DNA of 64,000 bases, taken from contig NC_135058.1 of assembly GCF_051014685.1 (NCBI RefSeq), positions 10,666,811 to 10,730,810 on the forward strand, in the 5' to 3' direction. This DNA comes from Ptiloglossa arizonensis (taxonomy: Eukaryota; Arthropoda; Insecta; Hymenoptera; Colletidae). Made by a program: the position numbers and the translations under genes. The stretch's first letter is position 1. Every line of letters starts with the position of its first letter. The notes under the pieces were generated by a model that saw nothing but the letters and a program-made list of their open reading frames with translations, was not told where the DNA came from and ran no database searches. Shown in pieces: positions 1-12,250 of the stretch.

Positions 1-525
1 CTCTATAACGCGATTTCCACGCCGCCAGGACGCAACTTTCCGTCGACCGTGAACCAAACCGTGCCTCCGCGTCCCTCGAACTGCAATTACGTTGCAGTTT
101 TTATTTTTTAAGAAACTGTACAATTTGCGACGAAATTTTCAGCGTACGCGTACAACGGTACGATATTACAGAGTTCTGGGTATTAGAGTTGCACGAGGAG
201 TCAATTACAAAATGAACGATATCTCGCTTATCGATGGCTCTTACGGGAAAAATTCACAGAATAAAATTTATTGCAAATTAAATTTGGAAAATTTTTCCTT
301 CCTTGCAAATTTTCTCTACGGTCGATGGTTAAAGGTATATCGACCCGTCCCTTCCCGTTTGGAACATCCTATGCAAGTGCGTAGGAGCACCGCCCGTTTA
401 TGTGCCCGCAACGTGTATCGGAATACGTTGAAATAAGTTTTGAATTCCAATAATATTTCTTTTCCGGAGAATGTCGAATTCAGCTTGTTCCGATCCAATT
501 CCGCCGGTTAAATATTAAAACTTAC
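1..525. other. Left margin, no secure feature
   Basis: Several short open segments exist here on both strands. On the minus strand, an AG at about 372-373 followed by an open stretch down to about 202 could continue the candidate gene to the right. An AATAAA-like hexamer also lies on the minus strand near 270. Neither is strong enough to define an exon or a transcript end. Confidence 0.3.
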
Positions 526-682
526 CGGGTTTTCATTTTTATATTTCAACTTTCGTCTCGCGGCACGAATAAGTTGGGAAGATAGCCACGCTTTAGCGGA
601 GAAAAGTTTGTTGCGTTCAATTTTATAGACTGCATCTGACTTATTCTGTAACGTGGCCGTCCGGTTTATATCCAACGTAGAA
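526..682 (-). CDS. Candidate internal exon C of an unrecognised minus-strand gene
   Basis: This open segment of about 52 codons is bounded on the minus strand by an acceptor reading ATATTTCAG and by a consensus donor, CCG|GTAAGT. It starts with one base that completes the split codon left by the candidate exon at 1454-1763, giving AGT (Ser), and it ends in phase 0. The peptide has mixed composition, with a Lys/Arg-rich end and several Asn, unlike the Arg/Ser-dominated chance frames elsewhere. A second good acceptor (AACTTTCAG, exon from about 717) would give phase 0 at the start and would not match exon B. I recognise no domain. A chance open frame remains the main alternative. Confidence 0.28.
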
Positions 683-1230
683 CTGAAATATTCAACGCGA
701 AGCGGAGCACCTCGATTCAACTGAAAGTTAATTTTCCGGAAATGGATGAGCAGTTCAAGCATTTATAACGTATTAACCGGCCGGTTATTTGAAATTCAAT
801 CGCGGGAACTTGTACCCGAAACAGTACGCGACAGTGGTCGCTACTAATAAAGTAATCTTCGCGCTTGAATAAAAATAATTTAACGCTCACCGTTATTTTG
901 TAATTTTTTTCGTTAATTAAAATTCACAGTGTTCTTAAAAAGAGAACACACGAAACAGAGAGCAGCGGGTCATAAATTATTAGAACGCAATGGTAAAATG
1001 TCCAAATGCCGTGTAATAAAATAATTTCGCGTAATATTTTGCGAAATATTTATTTTACGATAAATACAGTTTTGAAATTTTAAATGTTGGTTTGTTTTCG
1101 GTTGAAGAATAATCACGTGTATACGAAGTACCTCTCTACAAGTATCGTACTGGAGAATTAAATTATGTCGCAGGATAGTTTTCGGTTAGGTAATTTTTTC
1201 CATTCACAAATTTTGTCTACTTTCACACAG

Positions 1231-1328
1231 AAAGTGTCAAAAAAATTAGGAAAGACCTTAAAAGAGTGTCCTGATGAAGATTACAATCTTCCTTTGAATC
1301 ACTCTTACCTATTTTTCTTCATACACTA
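1231..1328. repeat. Imperfect long palindrome (hairpin or MITE relic)
   Basis: The two arms pair around a centre near 1285. The inner stem is GAAGATT/AATCTTC around AC, the next stem is AGAGTG/CACTCT, and the outer arms match as AGTGTCAAAAAAATTAGG against CCTATTTTTCTTCATACACT. Arms are interrupted by short unequal bulges. A second small hairpin (TATAAAAGC/GCTTTATA) follows at about 1334-1357. The structure could be a decayed inverted-repeat element or a transcribed hairpin. I found no other copy in the window. Confidence 0.5.
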
Positions 1329-1453
1329 AGCTATATAAAAGCTGCTTCGCTTTATACACCAAGTAATATACCAAAAAAATTTGACTTTGCGTTACAGAAG
1401 AAATTTGCATTTAGAATATACTCCACCGTGATGCAATTCGTTTAGAAAATTAC

Positions 1454-1763
1454 CTCTCCCGGTTAAAATTCATCGAATCGACAATCGTATCACCGACCGA
1501 GAGTATCGAGGTAGTACACGACCGCATTTTCTTTAATACTTTGAAAGCTGTATCAACTTCCGGGGATAACTCGAATCGGTGGAGCCAACGAAACACGAAG
1601 TTTATCCAGCTCCAAACTTTCATTCTCGGTGTACACACTTCCATAGATCCTGGCGCGTTCGCTTCGTAGAAAGCGTCCACGAAATATCGAGGCAGCCACG
1701 GGGATTGAGGAAGCAAATCCCCGGTCTGAATCGGTCGTAGACCGGTCGAACCGTTTTGCAAAT
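1454..1763 (-). CDS. Candidate internal exon B of an unrecognised minus-strand gene
   Basis: This is an open segment of 102 codons plus two split codons. On the minus strand it follows an acceptor reading ATTTTCCAG and ends at a donor, GAGAG|GTAATT, whose TAA would otherwise stop the frame. The first two bases complete the G left by the candidate exon at 2817-3025 to make GAT (Asp). The last two (AG) need one base from the next exon, which 526-682 supplies. The peptide is rich in Trp, Phe, Pro and acidic residues, with two Trp near WSWINFVFRWLHRFEL, and has few Arg. That composition is unusual among the frames in this window. There is no in-frame ATG near the start, as expected for an internal exon. 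I do not recognise the family. A chance frame is the alternative. Confidence 0.35.
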
Positions 1764-2816
1764 CTGGAAAATGTTGCGTTCGTCGTTTCGCGGAATCCTT
1801 TGCATTTGCAAGCTTAGCTACTCGCGAGCGTCGATGCGTTTACGCGCGGTCACGAGCGCCAGGCGACGGAGTCACGACCGCGTGAGTTGCACGAGCTGCA
1901 CAAACGAGGGACGAAGTTCGTCGAAATTGGACAATAAAATCGGTCGGCTTTGCGGGAAATATATTTCAATTTTCACGCGAGAGAGGGTTGGAGGGCCACG
2001 AGGGCGACGAGGCGCGCGATAAATCGAATCGCCGTGTAAATATTCGCCTGTGCTCGGGTACATGCACTTCGCCACGGGCTTGCCACCGCGCCCCGGCCGA
2101 TATTTATCGCCAAGGTAGCTCGAATAATGCAGAACACCCTGGAGCATGGTTTTTCACGGAACCGGGGCAGCACTCGAATCGATCCTTCGCGAATTAGTTT
2201 CCGGGTTCGATTCAATGAACGCGCACCTCATCCGTACCACGGTCTTTCGGAAATTTTCAATACGCGTTTCAAGCGGAGGTCGATATTTGAAAAAAAAGAA
2301 AAATTGTTTTCGAGATTTAACGACGAGCGTCTCTATTCTACCGAGATTGTATACATTAAAAAGAAGATAATGCAATATTGAGCGAGGAAAGAGCAAAATT
2401 GAGTAGACGTTCGTTACGGTTATGAACTGTTATTAATTTAACTTTGACTCGTGTACTCCAATCGATCTATTGAAAAATTTAAAAAATTGACGAAATGGTA
2501 TTGAAATTCCAAGCGCGATGCAATTTTCTACAAATGTGAAGTCAAAGACCGTCTCTTAGATTTCTAATCGTCGTTTCACAAATTTACAATCTCTTCATTT
2601 TCGTGTAACCAGACCAACCGTTTAATTTCAGTCGTGTAGAAAATTTCCTCGTTAATTTCTTACGTTTGCAATCATCCCTTCGCAAAGTTACAACGTCCTT
2701 GTTTTCGCGCAAGCTCTCCCAATGTAACGCGTGTTCCGTTTATTCGATTATACGTTACTGTAGTCGCAACGAAAGAGACAAGCCCTCCAAGTGCATAGAG
2801 TACGTGTACACCTTAC

Positions 2817-3025
2817 CTCGATTTTCACGGTGAATTCTGTTTACTGCAAACCTTGTCGTTGAATTGTACGACTTGCCAACGAAGGCGAGGAGGATGGGAA
2901 CGAAGAGTTCGATTCCACACGCGATTAACGCACACTTTATGAAGCCGGGAGGGCTAGACACCGCCACGGTTAACAATTTATTTAGAAAGGACTGTTCCAC
3001 GTAAACGACGCAAACTCGCACACGA
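2817..3025 (-). CDS. Candidate exon A of an unrecognised minus-strand gene, with a hydrophobic segment
   Basis: This is an open segment of about 69 codons on the minus strand that ends at a strong donor, CGAG|GTAAGG, in phase 1, which matches the start of the candidate exon at 1454-1763. It contains a run of about 22 hydrophobic residues (roughly 2875-2943) broken only by Lys and Glu, which could be a membrane segment. An Asn-Ser-Thr glycosylation-type triplet follows it. The upstream boundary is uncertain: the acceptor TTAG at 3026-3027 is weak. With that acceptor, the segment would join in phase to a further open stretch ending at GGACC|GTAAAG (about 3115), leaving an 89-bp intron. No family is recognised. 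Confidence 0.3.
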
Positions 3026-3115
3026 CTAACCGATTCACGCTGGCGAACGCGTGACTTGAATCGTTACAGGTGATAACTTATAATGCACGATGTTGCCAGG
3101 GCGTGAGTCTTTACG

Positions 3116-5926
3116 GTCCTCGGTAGAAATTACAAGGCCGGTTGTCTAAATATTTCCACGGTGGGCCGGTTGTTGCTAAGGCGATCGAAACGCAACTGAG
3201 GCAGAGGTCTAAGGGGTCTTGCGACGTGCCGCTTGCCACGAGCAAAACAAAGATAACATCGGTCGACCGTTCAAGTTCAAAATTCAGAAACGAATATACG
3301 CGTGAACAGGCCAGGTAGAAGTTTCTACGTGTTATAGAAAACGAGAAGATAATATTCAATGTTGCCATTCCTCGTTTTCCAATAAGAAATTCATTTTCAT
3401 ATTCAACGATTCGATCGGGATGTAGACGATTGTTGAAATTCAAATAACGGTGGCGGAATTAGCTGGATACAAGCAATATTTAAACTATGCATTTACGTGT
3501 TTCGATAAATTTTGGCTCTCTTTGATACAAGAATATTTATAAGAAAGAAACGAGGAAATTGTACGAAGAGTACAAGAAGACACTTGAAGTAATAATGAAC
3601 AAGTGAAAGAAAAGTATTGGAGGAATGTTTCAAAAAGGGAGAAAACCTAGATATAAATACTTTTGTGTTTATTGCACGTAAAAGTAGTCACATATCTAAC
3701 CAAGACTGAAACGTTTGATTCCATAGGACTCTCTATTTTTTTTAGAATTGATCTTACTACCTCCCTTATAATACAGGCGTACACATTTCATATATTTCTT
3801 GAAAAATATACAAGCAGAATTATCCTAGGAATTTACTCGATTTATTTTTAAATTAAAAAAGCGATACCTTACAGATCGTTTCTAAAAATGTTCAAGATCG
3901 TATCATAAGCAACACGCAACAAATTGAATAGGAACGCAGCTGCGGTCTGTCCGCACGATTTCCCGCATTGCTCCCGCGTGAAAATGGATCGAATTTAATT
4001 AAATTTCGTCCCACCGGCCACGACCCATCGGGACCGATTTTTAAACACCGACAAATTATTCTTCGCGCCGTATCGATCTCGCTTCGATCCTGTCGCGGAA
4101 CACGATCCGTGAAATCTCTTCTCCCGCTTCCATCGAGGATTCGTTCATCGTTCCTCATCCTCGTACTTGAAAAAAAAGAACCTAAGAAACGGTTCAACGA
4201 ACCGCGCTGGATCTCCCCGACCGGGCAACATGGAAGTAGGTGTGTCCACAACCTTTCGATCGGTAGCGTATAGAGACCATGACACGGCGTTTCAGTTGCC
4301 AGCAACTGCTCGTTATTGTCTCCGTGCCTGAACACGCGACGTAGGAGAGTCACGGTAGAAGCGATGTCGAGATTCGAGCGAACGAACCAGGCGGAACGGA
4401 GTGGCACTTGCTCGGTTCGATTAATCTATCCAGAAAGATCGCAAAGTATCGGGGTACCGGCGTCTCCCTCGTAAAATATGAATTACGCGGGGATTATCGG
4501 TTATTTACGAGGTTCGTCGAGGAGCCGCGTTACTCCCGGCGAATTCCACGAGCCCCGTCGTGAAACATTTTCCTTACGCGCCGCCGGACTTCCGCAAGCG
4601 ATTTCCCCGTGAGTTATTCATTCTCCCGGGGTGCGCGTAACGAGCGTTCCGCGGGAAAAAGCGCGAAATTAGATCGTAATATACCGTGCAACAAGTATCC
4701 CGGATATATGAAAACGCCCGTGCAATTTATACGAAACTTTCGCCCGCGTTTCGGGGAACTACGAGGGGTTGGAGATGGCCCACGGGGGCAACGAAATTGG
4801 AGTTCTCTCTCTCTCTCGAGGAACCCCTAAAACGTGGCTCGCGGATGGGGGGATCAACGTTACGGTATTGGTAGACCGCGTGTCGCTTCGAGAACGGTCG
4901 ATTTTTACGGAAAATTTTCGCGCTAAATGTAAATTAATCGAGGCGTTAACGTAAGTTTTTACCCACGCGATTATTTTGTGTGCGAAATTTAAGAAGTTTT
5001 GATTCGAAATCACCGGTGGTCGATTACGAGCGAGTTTTATTTTTCGATTTTGCACCGTGTTTACATTGACCAGTTTTTTTTTTTAATTCTTTATTGTTAA
5101 TACACGGATACGGTACGTTTGCATCGTTGAGAATTTATACGGTTATTTTATTTCGCGTAGTGGAAATTGTTTTATTTATTTATTTATTTTTTTTTTCGCT
5201 CGTTCTAGAGTGGCACCGATATCCACACGAATCGAACAAATATTACACGCGATGCGTTAACTTAACAAAGTTACACGGTTTTTAATACTATTTGCTTTCA
5301 GTTGTTTGTTACATCGATGTGCAAAGATTTACAATTGTCCCGTGGCTCTTTGTTCGATTGGTCTGCGCCTGGACGTCGTTGCAATGTGTTTTTCAATAGT
5401 ATAATCACGTACCGGGGCATCTCGATGTTTTCCGATTAATTTTCTACTCGATGAACTACGATGTCCGTTAAATACAACGTTGTCGTTAAACGTCACACGT
5501 ACGAGTGTTCTTTCATCGATATTGGACGCTATTCCGATTACCAGGAACAATTCCTCGAAGAATTAAATTACTTTCGATATAATTCCCCTTATGAACCTTG
5601 GGTACCTTATTAACGGATATCACGAGCTCTGTGAACAAAAGATGCGAAACTCCTCCCGAAAGTTACGAACTTCCTCTCCATATTCGACCCTAAAATTCTC
5701 TCCAGCTCGGCGTTCACGAGATATCTTCGAATCCCATTTCCAAGCGAAGGGCTCTTCCGAATAGTCGCGAGCCTTTGTTCCATTTCGACCGATAGTCCGA
5801 AAGCAGATCCATCGAATCGGGATCTCCGATCCTAACCGGCTTAGCGTCTTGTAGCTACGCGGATGACGACGCTGGCGAATTTCGGGGCGAATGACCCCGT
5901 TCACGCCCGGAAAGAGGAGAACCGGA
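3116..5926. other. No supported gene; simple runs only
   Basis: The longest open frame here (minus strand, 3892-4407) is rich in Arg and Ser and shows no domain. Small low-complexity tracts are present: a CT run at 4805-4817, a T run near 5070, and a TTTA/T tract at about 5171-5197. An AT-rich stretch lies at about 3480-3890. I see no repeat unit or element ends. Confidence 0.5.
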
Positions 5927-6151
5927 ATGGAGGAGGAACTTCTACTGGACAACCCAACCTACGAAATCGTGGATTTAGAGCTTCGAAGGCGTCCTGTCCT
6001 AGGGCCCGGACTATCGGAAGCACGGGTTCGGGAGGGGAGACACAGCTCGTTAGCATTTCTCGACCTTTCTGGATACGTTCAACCATTCGACGACGATTTA
6101 GCATTCAGCTCGGCGTGCGTTACCCCCGTAATCTCGTCGAACGCGAAATAG
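5927..6151 (+). CDS. Weak candidate coding segment with an NPTYE-like motif
   Basis: A frame of 74 codons begins at an ATG in fair context (CGGAATGG) and ends at TAG. Its start is acidic and hydrophobic, with a DNPTYEIVD stretch resembling tyrosine-based cytoplasmic motifs, and the rest has balanced composition. The frame opens only after a TGA shortly upstream, so it would need to be a small or terminal exon. A possible acceptor (CTTGTAG) lies near 5853. Overlapping frames are open on both strands, so chance is likely. No family is recognised. Confidence 0.15.
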   Translation: MEEELLLDNPTYEIVDLELRRRPVLGPGLSEARVREGRHSSLAFLDLSGYVQPFDDDLAFSSACVTPVISSNAK

Positions 6152-6240
6152 ATTTCGTTTCATCTCGAGCAATCAATCTTGATTGGGACTTTTGATCAAA
6201 GCTCCGAAAAAAAAGACCCCGGTGGTTCGACTTTCGCTAC

Positions 6241-6380
6241 TCTCTCTCTATCTCCCTCTCCCCCTGACTCTTTCTGACTCTTTCTGACTCTCTCTGACTC
6301 CCTCTGACTCTCACTGACTCCCTCTCTCTTTGACCCTTCCTGACTCTTTCTGACTCTTTCTGACTCTCTCTATTTTTCTC
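6241..6380. repeat. Pyrimidine-rich tandem repeat, 10-bp unit TGACTCTTTC
   Basis: Around a dozen degenerate copies of CTGACTCTTT or CTGACTCCCT run head to tail, flanked by CT-rich sequence on both sides. Slight variants (ACCC, CTCA) show an aged array. Confidence 0.85.
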
Positions 6381-6710
6381 TGTCTCACCGACGTTGGCCT
6401 CCAAAGAGACGGAATTTTCCACGAGGTAGAGCACGAAGAAACGTCGAGACGTAAGACGTTGGGTAGCGTCCGACCCACGACCGAAACGGGGATTCCCGGC
6501 AGTCTTCTCTGCCTGTAAAAACCACTCGTCTTTCGAGCTTTTAACGTCGAACGGCTTTCATAAATTACGAGGGAAATCTGGCGCGACGTACACCGAGCCG
6601 GTTTAATCGATCCACGGGCATATCCTTGCAACTATTAAGAGCAGGAAAAGATCGCGCGCGAAATGGAACGTCGTGAGAATCTCGAGTGTGTGAATCCCAA
6701 CCGTGTACGA

Positions 6711-6785
6711 TTATTTGGGAAGATTTAGATGCGATTAATTATTAGGGAAGATTTAGATACGATTCATCTGTAGGAAGATTTCCCT
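6711..6785. repeat. 28-bp direct repeat, about 2.5 copies
   Basis: The core GGGAAGATTTAGAT appears at 6717 and 6745, and a shorter GGAAGATTT at 6773, giving a spacing of 28 bp. Flanking bases (CGATTAATT / CGATTCATC) also match. Confidence 0.6.
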
Positions 6786-6789
6786 GTGT

Positions 6790-9700
6790 ACCCGTTGATA
6801 CGATGCTTTATTTTGTGACAATTATTGCGTCAATAACAGTCGCGAGGCTGCGTCATTTGTCTAATGAAATGTAAATATACGCCGCTGAAAAGTTTAAAGC
6901 AGTCTTTAATTTTTAACGAGCGAACATTTTTTTCGGACGTACACGAACCTTTCGCTGGGAATATTATTCTTGGATATTAATTAGGCCATTGCTCGGGTTT
7001 AATTTTAGCAGATATAATTATATTTGAGTTTGGATATTCGATGGCACGGTTCGTTCGATGTAAACTGTCGGTTAATGGTACAGTCTAAGTCAAATCCCGA
7101 GAAGAAATTTCAACTAACTTGGAGAATATTTACGATACGAAATTTTAATCTTCCGAGCAACGTTCTTCCAACAGGAATTCGTTCAATTATCAACGAAAGA
7201 AGCACGTACGTACGGAAATGTTTTACTTTTAGAAATGTACTTCCAACAAAGGTTACTTCAAACCTTTACGGTGTTACTAATTTCTGGTGTAACGCGAAAC
7301 CTCTCTTTCTACTTCTCATCACCGAACAATTAAATTTCACGGGGTGTAAACGCGCCGTTAGAATTTCGTTCAATTTTTCGTAGTTCTTCCGTTCTATTTT
7401 ATTTCGCGCAGCGAACCTTTGAGGTTAGGTACGAAAGCAGTCTTTGACCGTACCTCGGCTTTACGCAATTAGTCTCTGTTGTACGTGCACTTTCTTCTAA
7501 TTTGCGTAATACGGACGTTATAGCGCACCATGTTTTGCGTGCAATGTACAACATTTGACAGCTGAAAAGCGGTCGAAAGGAAAGTGTAAAAGGTATCGGA
7601 AACCTCGAATGATAAAACACGAGGGAAGGTGTCGGAGAATGTGGTTCGTTCTGGACCTCTTACTGAACTTCTCGGTGAGACCACCTAGCAGATCCGCACC
7701 TTAGTTTCATTAGTTAGTTGCGCGGTTACTTGTCCAGAGTTCTGGCACGAACTGGGAATCTAAACTCTCTTAGGACAGAACCGATGGCGGTTCGCGTTTA
7801 AGCAAACAGTGACTGTTTGTTTTCCGAGGAACGGTTACCACTTGTCGAAGGTTCATTTTTGGAGATGTTGCGCGTTAAGAAACATCGAACAACGGTTAAG
7901 ACCAAACTGGATACACGGGGGAAAAAGTTGGCGTCTCTTTGATCAATTAATAATTCAAACTGAAATTTAAACTCGTTTCGGACAGCTGTCCAATATTTTC
8001 AATTCGTTATTAAATCATACAGTCACACCCCACATCGATAATTCGTCTTTCAAGGTATCTCGTTTCTATATAGACTTAAATTCGATATTTGAATTTTACC
8101 GCCGTGAAACGCGACACTTCCATGGCTTCTAATCTCTCTTTTCTTTCGCCTCCATCCACATTCTTAACTCTTCCACTCCAGGTTCCTGTTCCTCGCTGCA
8201 CAACCATTCAAAGAAATGCATTCTACGCGTTGCATTTTCTTCTTCACAATTATATCGAAAGTATCGTTACACTATCTTTACCCAAACAGAACCCGTGAAA
8301 ATAGTTAAAACCCAAAGAACGTTTTCAAATAAGAAATTACAAACCCCAACCACCACCGACCCTATTCTTCGGTATTTAAATCCATATCCCTACGAAAAGG
8401 AACAAAATACCAAGGTCGTGGAATAAATACATCGCAAAAAATCAGAAATATTCCTCCTCGTCAAACTCCCATACATTGTTCGATATGCTCAAAAGAAAGA
8501 TCACTACCTTGGTACACCCCCGTTAACCTCCCCCACGTACTTCTCGCTGCGTTAACTATCTTCGCATGGCGGACCACCTTATCCAGCGCGTACCCTCTCG
8601 AATTCAAAAGAACTCGAGAGGAGTGAGCCTTTCGCGCGCCACGATAGAAGTTTCGAGGGATTATCTCCGCACCTCAAAGTCCAAATTGGTGGATCTCTGA
8701 ATCCGGGCGCGTTGCTTGAAAAGCGTGGATCCCGATCAGTATACATTGGTTCTTCGTTCGGCGTGAAATGCGGTTCGCCTTATCTGCGGGTTCGATAGGG
8801 GAGCTTAGATTTCAGATCAATCGCGAACAGGGACCCGGGATTCACGAGGCGCGAGGGATCCCGTCGCGAAGACACGGTATTAACCGTCGAGTCAGACCTT
8901 TGAACGACTGAAAGGCCAGCCGAATGGAAGACCGCGAAGTCGGTGCACAAATCAACCGGTGCCCCGCAACGACTGCTCCGCAACCTTGGTCACGAGGTGA
9001 AAGGGCTCGCGGAGCAAGATCTCCGGAGATCCGGGACGCGTAAACCGTTTTGATATACGATCTGGTTATTCTCAATGCGCCTATTGACGCCAGTACTCCG
9101 TTCCGCCTTGCTACGCCGCACGGTTAACCGCAGCGGCACGGAATGACGCTACACCTGCGTGATACTACGGGGCATTGTCGATCGTTGGATACCGTGCCCC
9201 GTACAGCACCGAGACGCCGACGTTTTTCGCGCCGAGATTCCTCGATTATCCACCACCAAGCCGTGACAACGTACAGAAATCGTGTCGGCGATCCAATGAC
9301 TTCGAGGGGAGTTTTTAAGGAGGTTGATAAAAATTGGGGTGGTTTAGGAGTTCTTTTTTGTGTGTAAGTTTGTCTCGAGTGGAACCTCTCGCGCAGAATC
9401 GAGGGTATCGAAAATATATTTTTGGGAGAAACGTACACGATGTAATTGTTCTACTCTTCTGGGTGTAAACGTTCCTAAGAATAATACATACTTTGGATAG
9501 TCTTTCTACGGTGAAAATTTCCATTTTGGCCCGAACCAAAATCTCCAAAGACTCTCGACCGATTCTTCCCCGAAAAGCACACAATCGTTCGTTCCGCGCA
9601 AGTGGACGTTTTCCCAGAGCGGACAAACAAAGCCGACGTAACGCGAAACTAAGACTACAAGACACTTTGGGGCAATAAGACGGAGCACTTAAAATTCCAT

Positions 9701-10960
9701 TCGTCGAAGTTTCCATCCACCGAAGGAAATATTTCTCGACACGATTCGTTCGAACCGAATTTAAAACTCGAGGTTGCTCCGATTTCTCGGAACACGGTTC
9801 GTCGATTCTCGACGGTCGAACGACGAACACGAGATCGTTTCGCTCGTCCAACGACGGAACGGAGCGTCGCGTGCGTCGATAAATTATAGATCGTGTTCCA
9901 CGAATCGCGAGTATCGCGAAGGCCAGAGCCGTTGGCCTTGCTCTTTCAAACCCTCGCCGCATTCCGGAAGCGCTGGTCGACTGACGGCTACGTGCGTATA
10001 ATTATCGGAAAAATCGATCTCACTGTCCAGAATTAGAACTTCGCGAACCGTGCGCCTCGAAACGACGAAAGTGTAACCGCGGCGGCACGGTGTCGCGATC
10101 CGTGAGATCCCTGTCACGATACGCCGCTGCTCTTACGATGAATTAATATGGTAAGCAGCGACGGGAATAATACGAATCAATGGTATCGATACACGAGAAT
10201 TTATGTCGAGTATCGCTTCGTACCAGGGTATTTTCATTTACGATCGTATCGGATACGATCGATGTTTCGATGCAATCGTGCAATATCGATACTATCGGCT
10301 CACAGTCACCAGTTGCTCGTAACGCTACTTCTATATTTAGGAAAATCAAAGGTTTCGTTGCGTCCGTTAGATCATCGGAAGATTAACTTCTTCGAGTTTA
10401 CGCGGAGCACGGGTCATCTAACCTTGGTTTATCGCATTCTTCTTCGTATTCTACTAAACTGTGCAAACGTGTATCATATCCGTAGGTATCAAATTTAATA
10501 TTTTACGGGTAGAATTTTTGTTGTCGTTCTTTCTCGTCGAAACAGAGAATCGAACGGAATTTTATCGTTTACCGATCTCTGATACTAACGAAGATTTTTA
10601 TTATAATTTTGATCGTTAATTTGAATTCGATTCGAACGCGTTTATTAAATTTTGTTCGTTCACTTCTATCGATTCTAGATAGATACAGCCACAGTTCTAC
10701 CCACAGTTCCACGATTCTTGGAAATCAACTTGCGTCGACTAATTGTTGCAATGACCCACGATTAAAGCCAAATACATTTTAATTTACTGACTCACCAATT
10801 CAATAATACCTTGAACCTAGTTCAGCGGACTTGCCAACCATTAGCTTTGATTAGCTTTGATTGGGATCAGATTCAGCGCATGGTCCAGACCTTTCGAAAC
10901 AGGCGTGGTAACTAGCTACTCTTACGAAGTGCTATAAATAATCCCGCGAGAGTGGTATCG
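6790..10960. other. No supported gene or element
   Basis: This is mixed AT-rich and CpG-rich sequence. The longest frame (minus, 9315-9962) is dominated by Arg, Ser and Leu, overlaps other frames, and has no recognisable domain or splice context. A frame at 7024-7383 (plus) starts only at TTG and lies in AT-rich sequence. I regard both as chance. Confidence 0.5.
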
Positions 10961-10965
10961 AGTTA

Positions 10966-11225
10966 ACAAACGCGTAGAAATATCGAAAAATCCAAGATTA
11001 TCGCATCGATGTCCACGAAACAAGTACAAATTCGAAAATGGAAGGTGTAATTGATCAACAATAATAATTCTTCCCGGGTACTCCGCGTTTACTTCCCTCC
11101 ATAATGTCGCAAGAATTAAAAATCGAAAAGTAAAACGTGTACAAATATCGAAGAATCCCACGTCGAAATAAACATTCCCAAAGGCGAAAGCGTAATCAAC
11201 CAACAATAATAATCCTTCTCCAACC
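10966..11225. repeat. Diverged tandem duplication, spacing about 145-165 bp
   Basis: Two anchors recur. AATATCGAA-AATCC occurs near 10972 and 11137, and TAAT-ATCAACAATAATAATTC occurs near 11047 and 11192. The spacing shortens across the unit, so the copies carry indels. No more than two copies are visible. Confidence 0.6.
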
Positions 11226-11944
11226 CCGTCTCTGGCCCCATCCGTATCTACTTCCCACGAAACCAAGCATCGTCGACCCGTCTCGCGTTTCCCAGCGAAA
11301 TGGAAGGCGAGCTCGTCCGAAACCGAAGCCGCGGATTAATTAACGGCGTTAGCCTTTATCGAGAGCTCCTTAGCGGTGCACTTGTCGGGATGCGCGGGGG
11401 TACGGTTTGAGCCCGCGCAGGTGAAGTTTCTGGTTGCGCAACGAGTGGAAACATTCCGCGGGAAAAGGAGGATTGTATCTGCGGCGGTGAATCGGTGGCA
11501 CGTTGGAATATTTTCGCACCCTTCCGCGGAGTCACGACTCCCGGTTGCGCAATCGATGAAATCAATACGCCTCTACCGGCTGGCACCGCGAAATGTCAAT
11601 TGATCTTTCGTAGCCGGCGAGGTGGGTACAGCGAGCGCAAAATGCCATGGCGTTACACACTTACCTGTACCCGACTATTTTCCTCCTCTCCCGCGCCCCG
11701 TTATATGGAGCCCCCTCCCCCGGCTCCGTGCAGCCTCGTACGTTCGATGAATTATTGCGCGTCCCATTAGGACAGACAATGGGACCGTTGCGTAGACGTA
11801 CCTACTCACCGTTAGCGGCAAAGGAAAACGATTAAACCGTTCCGTCACGGGACGGATGAAAAAAATACCAAGCGGTGCGCGCGTACACCGGTGATATCAT
11901 CCGCGGTTCGACGTTGTTCGAAAGAATAATTATTTATTCGTGTG

Positions 11945-12250
11945 CGAGTACTGGCAGCGACGTTAACTCTTTGGGGCACGGTTGCTGAACTGAGTGAGAT
12001 TGTACGAAATTAGTAAAAGTAAAAGATGGTTCGATTAGATATTTAATTATGAGAAGGAATATCAATAATCTCACTTAGTTTTTCAAGTGTGTTGATGGAA
12101 TGATTACTAATTCGAGTACTGGCAGCGACGTTAACTCTTTGGGGCACGGTTGCTGAACTGAGTGAAATGGTACGAAATTACTAAAACCAAAAGATTATTT
12201 AGTTAAAAATATCCATCAATTAATTATGATATGGAGTATCAACAGTCTTG
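11945..12250. repeat. 168-bp tandem duplication containing a TTAA element end
   Basis: The stretch beginning CGAGTACTGGCAGCGACG is present at 11945 and again at 12113, and stays nearly identical for about 50 bp through the TTAACTCTTTGGGGCACGG element end. Similarity then falls but resumes at TTAATTATGA (12043 and 12220). The repeat carries the left end of the element described at 12131-12355. Confidence 0.8.

Noticed and set aside
3892..4407. 171-codon frame on the minus strand
   Set aside because: Arg/Ser-rich, no domain, overlaps an open frame on the other strand and has no splice context.
9315..9962. 215-codon frame on the minus strand
   Set aside because: Composition follows CpG-rich DNA, and no motif or conserved pattern is visible.
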